Origin: Chloroflexota bacterium
Lineage (GTDB): Bacteria > Chloroflexota > Anaerolineae > Anaerolineales > Anaerolineaceae
DNA length: 64,000 bases
NCBI GenBank assembly: GCA_021825925.1
Contig: JAKAFP010000004.1
Location: 124,001-188,000 of the forward strand
Direction: 5' to 3'
Shown: positions 58,236 to 64,000 of the stretch, in pieces
How positions within the stretch are numbered: the first letter of the stretch is position 1
How the letters are laid out: every line of letters starts with the position of its first letter
Position numbers and translations under genes: made by a program
Notes under the pieces: model-generated
The model's database searches: none
Told to the model about the DNA's origin: nothing
The model's input: the letters and a program-made list of their open reading frames with translations, nothing else

Positions 58236-59453
58236 ATGGAATCAATAACCGAAATATATAAAATTGGATATGGACCCTCAAGCAGCCATACCATGGGGCC
58301 GCGGAAGGCAGCCGAAATGTTCAGCCTTCGTACGCCTCAAGCGGCTACTTATCGTGTTACCCTGTTTGGCAGTCTGGCTGCCACCGGTCGCGGTCACTTG
58401 ACTGATGTGGCGATTTCAAAGGCGTTGTCTCCCAAAGGCGTGGAGTTCATCTGGAAGCCGGATGAAATGCTACCTCTTCATCCAAATGCGGTGCGCTTCG
58501 AAGCCCTGGATCAGACTCAAAACATCACAGACAGTTGGGAAGTGTACAGTCCCGGCGGCGGTGTGATCACTGACAGCTCCAAAAGCATGGCAACGAAGTC
58601 AATGTATACTCATCAAACCATGAGTGATATTCTGAGAGATTGCACTCAAAGTGGAAAATCCTTCTGGGAGTATGTGCAGGATCATGAAGACGCCTCCTTG
58701 TATTCTCATCTTCAAGAGGTCTGGTCCGTGATGAAGGACAGTATTAACCGTGGATTGATCTCAGAAGGTGTTCTGCCGGGAGGTTTGGGTGTTTCCAGGC
58801 GGGCGCGCAACATCTATCGCAAAATAGAAACCTCGGGTGAAAAGCTGAAAAAAGAAGGGTTTTTACCCGCCTATGCGCTTGCAGTAGCTGAAGAGAATGC
58901 GGTTGGAGGCAGGATCGTTACAGCTCCAACTTGCGGATCAGCAGGGATCCTGCCGGCTGTTTTACGATATGTTGAAGAGACCTTTGAGACCACTGAATCA
59001 GATATCCTGAATGCACTGGCTACGGCAGGTCTGGTCGGCAATTTGATCAAAACAAACGCCTCGATCTCGGGTGCTGAAGTTGGCTGCCAGGGAGAGGTAG
59101 GCGCCGCCTGTTCAATGGCGGCAGCCGCGGCCGCTCAAATGATGGGAGGTTCCATCCGACAGGTGGAATACGCCGCCGAAATGGGTCTCGAGCATCATCT
59201 TGGCCTCACCTGCGACCCGGTAAATGGATTGGTGCAGATCCCCTGTATCGAACGCAATGCTTTTGCGGCCACCCGGGCTCTGGATTGCGCAACCTTTGCC
59301 CTCTATTCGGATGGCGGCCACCGCATCTCATTTGATGAAGTGGTGAGGGTCATGGCCAAAACTGGCCGCGACCTGCCGCATGTCTACCGCGAAACCGCTG
59401 AAGGCGGCCTGGCAATCGTTTACCGCTTTCCACCAGGAAAACAACAAAAGTAA
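58236..59453 (+). CDS. sdaA: L-serine dehydratase, single-chain [4Fe-4S] type
   Basis: This 405-residue enzyme deaminates L-serine to pyruvate. It starts with the beta-chain motif IGYGPSSSHTMGPRKAAEMF (residues 9-28) and continues to the alpha-type half with APTCGSAGILPAVLRY, SGAEVGCQGEVGAACSMAAA and LGLTCDPVNGLVQIPCIERN, giving the cysteines of the iron-sulfur cluster. Length is normal for the fused form. Its link to sulfur metabolism is possible, since serine feeds cystathionine beta-synthase. Confidence 0.93.
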   Translation: MESITEIYKIGYGPSSSHTMGPRKAAEMFSLRTPQAATYRVTLFGSLAATGRGHLTDVAISKALSPKGVEFIWKPDEMLPLHPNAVRFEALDQTQNITDSWEVYSPGGGVITDSSKSMATKSMYTHQTMSDILRDCTQSGKSFWEYVQDHEDASLYSHLQEVWSVMKDSINRGLISEGVLPGGLGVSRRARNIYRKIETSGEKLKKEGFLPAYALAVAEENAVGGRIVTAPTCGSAGILPAVLRYVEETFETTESDILNALATAGLVGNLIKTNASISGAEVGCQGEVGAACSMAAAAAAQMMGGSIRQVEYAAEMGLEHHLGLTCDPVNGLVQIPCIERNAFAATRALDCATFALYSDGGHRISFDEVVRVMAKTGRDLPHVYRETAEGGLAIVYRFPPGKQQK

Positions 59454-59503
59454 GTTGGTTTTGTTACAATGGATAGTCGTTAAAATCAGCCAAAAAAATT
59501 AAT

Positions 59504-60037
59504 CTATTCTTTCAATTCATCCAAGATTTGTTGCGCCCATTCTCTGGCAACTTGATGTGATCTGAGACCATAATCCAATGTTTTAAATTGGTAGTTGTAG
59601 ATTTTCTGTTCCTGGTCACTTAATTGCAATTGAGATAGTGATTGCGACAGCGAACCCAGGGTTTCTTCCATTTTAGCGATTTCAGAAATGATGTTGTTGA
59701 GAATTTTTCGTTTTTCATCCGCCGATTCGATCAGCCCCAAAAAGAACACCTTACACAAAGCCATTGTCTCCAGTTTGTGGTCAGAGATTTCATCCCGCAT
59801 CCATTTATTAAAATGACTTCTACCCCCTTCAGTGATATGGTAGATCTTTTTATTTCGTCCATTCTCTACAAGTTCGATAAAAGTGATCTCATTAGCAGTT
59901 AACAGTTTTTTAATTGCACTTAATAAACTGCCGTAACTGGCGCTGTAAATCAAAGCAATCCCGGAATTGAAGGCCTGATTGAGTTGATAGATCGTTAGAT
60001 CCTGGATCATTAACAAACCAAGTATGACAATATCCAT
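59504..60037 (-). CDS. PadR-family transcriptional regulator
   Basis: This 177-residue protein has the PadR winged helix: MDIVILGLLMIQDLTIYQLN, SYGSLLSAIKKLLTANEITF and VENGRNKKIYHITEGGRSHF. The C-terminal half is a helical dimerisation domain (about 100-175). It is divergent from a serine hydrolase gene, which it is likely to repress. Confidence 0.9.
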   Translation of the reverse strand: MDIVILGLLMIQDLTIYQLNQAFNSGIALIYSASYGSLLSAIKKLLTANEITFIELVENGRNKKIYHITEGGRSHFNKWMRDEISDHKLETMALCKVFFLGLIESADEKRKILNNIISEIAKMEETLGSLSQSLSQLQLSDQEQKIYNYQFKTLDYGLRSHQVAREWAQQILDELKE

Positions 60038-60089
60038 AATAGTCTCCCCTCTAATTATATCGTTATATTTCTTTTCGTAATATTAGGGA

Positions 60090-60118
60090 TTGACAACTCT
60101 TTCGATTAATATTACTAT
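60090..60118 (+). promoter_or_regulatory. Strong promoter of the serine hydrolase gene
   Basis: TTGACA at 60090-60095 and TACTAT at 60113-60118 with 17 nt between. The AT-rich region around it contains dyads suited to PadR repression. Confidence 0.7.
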
Positions 60119-60157
60119 TAGATATATTATTATAAGAAATATTATAAGGAGCGGACA

Positions 60158-61324
60158 ATGAAAGGATTAAAAATTGCCGGGGTCGTAATACTTGTGCTTG
60201 TCGTCATCATTGGCGGTTTGTTGTGGGTGAACACCAAACCACTGACCAAAGATGAAGCAGTAACGCAAATTCAAAAGATCATCAAAAACGGGTTGAATAC
60301 CAAGAAATCCGTTTATTCTCTACTGGTCTTGGTTGATGCCCCCCAAAAAGACATCAATTTGAAATATGCAGTCGGAATATCTAAGGGACAGTCAATTCAA
60401 ACAGATCAACCTTTTCATGTGGCCAGTGTTGGTAAATTATTCACAGCCACCCTGATCGGTCATTTGGTAGACCAAGGAAAACTCAACCTTAATGATCCCA
60501 TTAATTTGTATCTGGAAAAATCCATGCTTGAGAACCTTTTTGTTTACCAAGGTGTGGATTACCAGGATAAAGTAACTATAAATCACCTGCTTTCTCATTC
60601 CAGCGGTGTGGCAGATTACTTTGCACTGGAAGATAATGGTTTGATGGAAACGCTTTATCAAACCCCTGACAAATTCTACACTCCTCAAGAATTGGTCCAA
60701 TACACACGAGAACATCAATCCGCGTACTTTGCGCCAGGAGAAGGTTATCATTATTCCGATACAGGTTATATCCTTTTAGGACTCATCATTGAATCTATCA
60801 CTGGAAAATCTTTCCACAAAAACTTGCATGAGGTTATCTTTGACCCACTAGAAATGAAGGATACTTTTTTGCTATTCTATTCAGAACCGTTGAACGGAAA
60901 GCGGCCGATTGCTGAAGCCTGGGTGAACGGACACGAAGTCAGCGAAAATCAAAGTGTAAGCATAGATTGGGCAGGTGGTGGGGTTGTTTCCACCCTGGAC
61001 GATCTGGCAATTTATATTCGCGCCTTGTATCAAGGCAAACTAATATCCTTGCAAACCTTGGATGCTATGAACAAATTCGATTATGAGTTCATGCGTGGCA
61101 TTGCCTATGGATACGGGTTTATGCAAATGCAATTTGAAAAATTTATGCCCACTCTTGGATTTTTACCAAGAATGTCAGGACACATGGGTGTTTTGGGAAC
61201 CCAGCTCTTCTATAACCGTGAAACTGACATGGTCTACGTTTCCAGTTTTGGATCAACGGATGCAACAGCAGCAAGTGTCCAAACCATGATCCAAATTCTT
61301 TCAACCATATATCGCATCAAGTAG
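60158..61324 (+). CDS. Serine hydrolase, class C beta-lactamase-like
   Basis: This 388-residue protein has an N-terminal TM/signal anchor (about 5-25). The SxxK nucleophile is in FHVASVGKLFTATLIG near residue 90, YxN-type motif as YHYSDTGYILLG near 205, and the HxG motif in MSGHMGVLGTQLF near 345. Family members include penicillin-binding-like peptidases and esterases. Its start follows AAGGAG. It is likely controlled by the divergent PadR regulator. Confidence 0.9.
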   Translation: MKGLKIAGVVILVLVVIIGGLLWVNTKPLTKDEAVTQIQKIIKNGLNTKKSVYSLLVLVDAPQKDINLKYAVGISKGQSIQTDQPFHVASVGKLFTATLIGHLVDQGKLNLNDPINLYLEKSMLENLFVYQGVDYQDKVTINHLLSHSSGVADYFALEDNGLMETLYQTPDKFYTPQELVQYTREHQSAYFAPGEGYHYSDTGYILLGLIIESITGKSFHKNLHEVIFDPLEMKDTFLLFYSEPLNGKRPIAEAWVNGHEVSENQSVSIDWAGGGVVSTLDDLAIYIRALYQGKLISLQTLDAMNKFDYEFMRGIAYGYGFMQMQFEKFMPTLGFLPRMSGHMGVLGTQLFYNRETDMVYVSSFGSTDATAASVQTMIQILSTIYRIK

Positions 61325-61345
61325 GTCAATTAACCAAAGAATAAC

Positions 61346-61378
61346 AAAAGACACAAAAAATCTCTTTTTGTGTCTTTT
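61346..61378 (+). terminator. Terminator after the serine hydrolase
   Basis: AAAAGACACAAAAA pairs with TTTTTGTGTCTTTT (14 bp, 5-base loop). Confidence 0.88.
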
Positions 61379-61502
61379 TGGGTAATGGAACACCATCCAT
61401 CAGAAACAGCCAAATCATTGTAAAATGGATTCTTCAGTACATATTCCAACATGTGCTCTAGCAAATTTTCAAGATAAATAGAGGGGATGATTCGGGAGAA
61501 AA

Positions 61503-62753
61503 ATGCAAGATACGTTCACAAAGCTTAAAAAAGTATTTACCGATTATCCGCGGGCATTTTGGACCTATAACCTCATTGTGTTTATTGATCACTTGGGTGG
61601 ATTCATGCTATACCCATTTTTTGCATTGTACCTCACCAAGAAATTTGAAATTGGCATGTCAACGGTGGGGATCCTGTTTGCCGTTTTTTCAGTCTCAGGT
61701 ATGGTCGGCAATGCCCTCGGAGGCGCACTGGCAGATCGCCTCGGTCGTAAAGTGGTGATTCTGGCCAGCCTACTGCTATCAGCACTAAGTGCATTGGGCA
61801 TGGGATTTGCCCCAACGCTTGGCGTTTTCATTGCGGTTTCAGTTATCGTTGGCACCTTAAGCAGCATCGGCGGACCCGCTCACGAGGCCGTCATCGCAGA
61901 TCTTCTTCCACCTGAAAAACGGGCCGAGGGATATGGCATTTTTCGTGTTGTTTTCAACGTTTCAGCCATCATTGCTCCACCGGTAGCCGGTTTTTTGGTG
62001 TCAGGTTCGTATATGACATTGTTTGTGGTTGATGCGATCATCAGCGTTTTAGCAGCAATTATTGTGATCTTCGCCTTGCCTGAGACAAAACCGCAAGGCA
62101 AGCCGGACGAAAAACCGGAGACCTTAAAACAGACTTTTGTGGGTTACTCTCACGTCTTTAAAGATCTGCCATTTTTACTGTTCATTGCCATAACCGTATT
62201 GATGACCCTCGTTTACATGAACATGAACACCACCCTTGGAGTGTTCCTGCGTGACTATCGCGGTCTAAAAGAAGTTTCATACGGAACGCTCTTAAGCATC
62301 AATGCAATTATCGTCGTGGTGCTTCAATTCTGGGTCACACGCAAACTTGAGAAATTCAAACCCATGCTCATGATGGCCATCGGAACACTTTTATATGCAG
62401 CCGGTTTCGCCATGTATGGGTTTGTCAAAGGATTCGCACTCTTCGTCACTGCAATGGTTGTCATCACCATCGGTGAGATGGTTGTCTCGCCTTTTCAACA
62501 ATCCATTGTCGCGGGGTTTGCACCTGAAGACATGCGTGGACGTTATATGGCCGTCTCAGGGTTAACCTGGAGTATTGCTTTCACCATCGGACCATATTTC
62601 GCCGGGTTGCTCTTGGATGGCAAAAATCCCGACATGCTCTGGTATGTCAGTGGTTTCATCGGCTTGATCGCCACAATCGGTTTTCTTCTATTTAATAAGA
62701 AACAATTTCAAACAAAACCAGTTGAAAGCGAACCTTCATCCGAATTGCATTGA
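61503..62753 (+). CDS. Major facilitator superfamily transporter
   Basis: This 416-residue protein has 12 TM helices. The MFS loop between helices 2 and 3 reads GALADRLGRKVVILASLL near residue 80. The central cytoplasmic loop is charged (ETKPQGKPDEKPETLKQ). It belongs to the multidrug/sugar efflux type (DHA1-like); the substrate is unknown. The upstream region is short and the gene is alone, convergent to the DUF2974 gene. Confidence 0.88.
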   Translation: MQDTFTKLKKVFTDYPRAFWTYNLIVFIDHLGGFMLYPFFALYLTKKFEIGMSTVGILFAVFSVSGMVGNALGGALADRLGRKVVILASLLLSALSALGMGFAPTLGVFIAVSVIVGTLSSIGGPAHEAVIADLLPPEKRAEGYGIFRVVFNVSAIIAPPVAGFLVSGSYMTLFVVDAIISVLAAIIVIFALPETKPQGKPDEKPETLKQTFVGYSHVFKDLPFLLFIAITVLMTLVYMNMNTTLGVFLRDYRGLKEVSYGTLLSINAIIVVVLQFWVTRKLEKFKPMLMMAIGTLLYAAGFAMYGFVKGFALFVTAMVVITIGEMVVSPFQQSIVAGFAPEDMRGRYMAVSGLTWSIAFTIGPYFAGLLLDGKNPDMLWYVSGFIGLIATIGFLLFNKKQFQTKPVESEPSSELH

Positions 62754-62762
62754 TCAAGAAAA

Positions 62763-63941
62763 TCAACTCTGAGTTGGAAGGGTTTTCCTTCCTAGCGGAT
62801 TTTTGGGCAACTTTTCTTTGATCTTTTCGGCCAGAACTCTTCTGGTTTCAGTCGTCAGCGAGTCAAACACCTGAGAGAGCAAAGCCTTGGTCTTTTTATC
62901 CAGCTTGGAATATTTGATCAGAATATTCTTGATTTCTTTTAAGTTCTCTTGCGGATCGAATCTTAAGGCCGCACCTTCTGAAGCCCCCAAAATGTCAAAT
63001 AACGCTTCAAGGAACATTTCCCGTTCTTCCAAAGAGATATCCGTCAACCAGGTTTTAAGCGTCCGCTCCAACAATTTGGCGTTACTTGACAAAGTTCCAC
63101 CCAAAAACTTTGATCTTTCGACACCCCAATTAAGGGCGTTATGCTGACTCATAAACCTGCCAGAACTTGATACAACAGTCCTTTTCCCGACGGGTTCCAA
63201 CAACATCCCAACCATGGACTCTTCAGGAATGTAACTGAATATTTTATGTTCGCAATTTGAAAAAGACGCCTTTTTAACGATCGAAAAATCAAAACCGGGA
63301 CCATCAAAGTTAAGGATTTTGGTCAATCGGCTTTGCCGTGTGGGATTAAGGTGAGAACCGGCGTACATGGCCAAATTACCACCCTTTGAATGTCCACACA
63401 CAATGAACTGGCTTGAGAACAATCCAATGGTGCGTTCAAGATATTTGCAGGCGGATTCCTGAGCGGGGATTTGCTCCATATATGCCAGCTCAAAATCTTC
63501 CTTCCAGCCGACCAATGAATTGTCAGTTCCTCTGAATGCCACCACTTTGGAGTGTTCTGCATTATGTAAAGTAAAAGTTAAAGCCGCAAATTGTCTGCCA
63601 ATCACAAAATCAGTGTTTTCGTCATAACGCGACAATCGAATATCTGAAAATCTTGGGCAAGAAGCAGCTTGCTTTAATAATTCATCCAACTCAGAGTCAA
63701 ATGAGGAGCTCGCAGTGGGATTGATGTTCGATGGTTTATCCTCGGGTTTTGCTGCCCGCTTAAAATAATGCCTGGAGGCCTCTTTTAACAAGACTTCTTC
63801 TTTTGATTCAATTCCAGGAACGATCTCTTTAAATGGTAGATAACTCAATAATGCCAAAATCAAAGCATCAATATCATTAAACGGATCCTTGGAAAAGCTC
63901 AGATCTCCTCGCCATTGTAGATAATCCTTTGTTTTACCCAT
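62763..63941 (-). CDS. DUF2974/Mbeg1-like alpha/beta hydrolase
   Basis: This 392-residue protein starts YLQWRGDLSFSKDPFNDIDALILALLSYLP (split here: YLQWRGDLSF and DIDALILALLSYLP), typical of Mbeg1-like proteins (DUF2974). It has the nucleophile elbow VCGHSKGGNLAMYAG near residue 180 and FRGTDNSLVGWKEDFELAY near 140. The C-terminus is a helical extension. It is probably a lipase- or esterase-like enzyme. Ser in GHSKG is the nucleophile; the substrate is unknown. Confidence 0.88.
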   Translation of the reverse strand: MGKTKDYLQWRGDLSFSKDPFNDIDALILALLSYLPFKEIVPGIESKEEVLLKEASRHYFKRAAKPEDKPSNINPTASSSFDSELDELLKQAASCPRFSDIRLSRYDENTDFVIGRQFAALTFTLHNAEHSKVVAFRGTDNSLVGWKEDFELAYMEQIPAQESACKYLERTIGLFSSQFIVCGHSKGGNLAMYAGSHLNPTRQSRLTKILNFDGPGFDFSIVKKASFSNCEHKIFSYIPEESMVGMLLEPVGKRTVVSSSGRFMSQHNALNWGVERSKFLGGTLSSNAKLLERTLKTWLTDISLEEREMFLEALFDILGASEGAALRFDPQENLKEIKNILIKYSKLDKKTKALLSQVFDSLTTETRRVLAEKIKEKLPKNPLGRKTLPTQS

Positions 63942-64000
63942 ACTGCCTACCCTCCCATAAATCCCCGTTGCTTGAAATCATCAAACAATAGAGATTGGTT

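Overview
Organism and style. The window looks like the chromosome of an anaerobic or facultatively anaerobic Chloroflexota bacterium of the Anaerolineae type. This is an inference from gene content: a GT39-like TIGR03663/NHL membrane protein beside a sortase, many lipoproteins, a V-type ATPase subunit I, NarL-type two-component systems, metal-handling small proteins, and moderate G+C. Almost all of the sequence is protein coding. There is one complete tRNA gene (tRNA-Cys), one SAM-I riboswitch, and a truncated tRNA-fMet 3' half beside a tandem repeat array. No transposase, integrase or CRISPR array is visible.

Layout. 1-28.9 kb: metal, respiration and envelope stress genes, mostly on the minus strand. 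They comprise two NarL-family regulators and one kinase, an orphan V-ATPase subunit I, a YHS protein, Lgt, a PCYCGC lipoprotein/cupredoxin/polyferredoxin/CuA operon, TIGR03663 and sortase genes, a duplicated SHOCT gene pair, a copper-type OmpR two-component system with a Met-rich PepSY-like protein, an L,D-transpeptidase, an HMA protein, a CCAHH membrane protein operon, an FTR1 permease and ModAB. 29-31.5 kb: molybdenum cofactor genes (MOP protein, moaD, moaA, moaC, moaE). 31.6-33.8 kb: pdxS, a thioredoxin-like/DUF4395 pair and tRNA-Cys. 33.8-42.9 kb: sulfur amino acid metabolism (metY, a MetA homologue, metQNI, a cystathionine gamma-synthase-family gene, cystathionine beta-synthase-type cysteine synthase). 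43-47.2 kb: methyltransferase/ArsR, coaBC, coaX, a P1 peptidase. 47.2-48.7 kb: non-coding tRNA scar and terminator repeats. 48.7-54.3 kb: a multi-PAS hybrid kinase and a PAS/GAF/GGDEF cyclase. 54.6-58.1 kb: an unusual haem-copper oxygen/NO reductase operon, a Crp/Fnr regulator and a ferredoxin. 58.2-64 kb: serine dehydratase, PadR/serine hydrolase, an MFS transporter and a DUF2974 hydrolase.

How it works together. Two things stand out. First, eight promoters between 1.7 and 23.6 kb carry a 16-bp 7-2-7 inverted repeat (consensus TARGC-N6-GCCTA) placed exactly 45-46 nt upstream of a TATACT-like -10 box. This is the geometry of a class I site for a NarL-type regulator, and two such regulators are encoded here. 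The sites join the DUF2085, DUF2933, YHS, V-ATPase I, PCYCGC/cupredoxin, DUF1573-like, SHOCT and HMA/CCAHH genes into one apparent regulon. Two of the resulting transcripts start with a shared 5' UTR hairpin. Second, each of the three sulfur transcription units begins with a short reading frame with runs of Met and/or Cys codons, followed by a strong intrinsic terminator. This fits transcription attenuation by Met and Cys supply. The metA unit has both this attenuator and a SAM-I riboswitch in tandem, and the MetA homologue it controls lacks the catalytic Cys142 and His235. The haem-copper oxidase has Asp in place of a CuB histidine, and its subunit II has lost the CuA cysteines, which points to a gNOR-like nitric oxide reductase.
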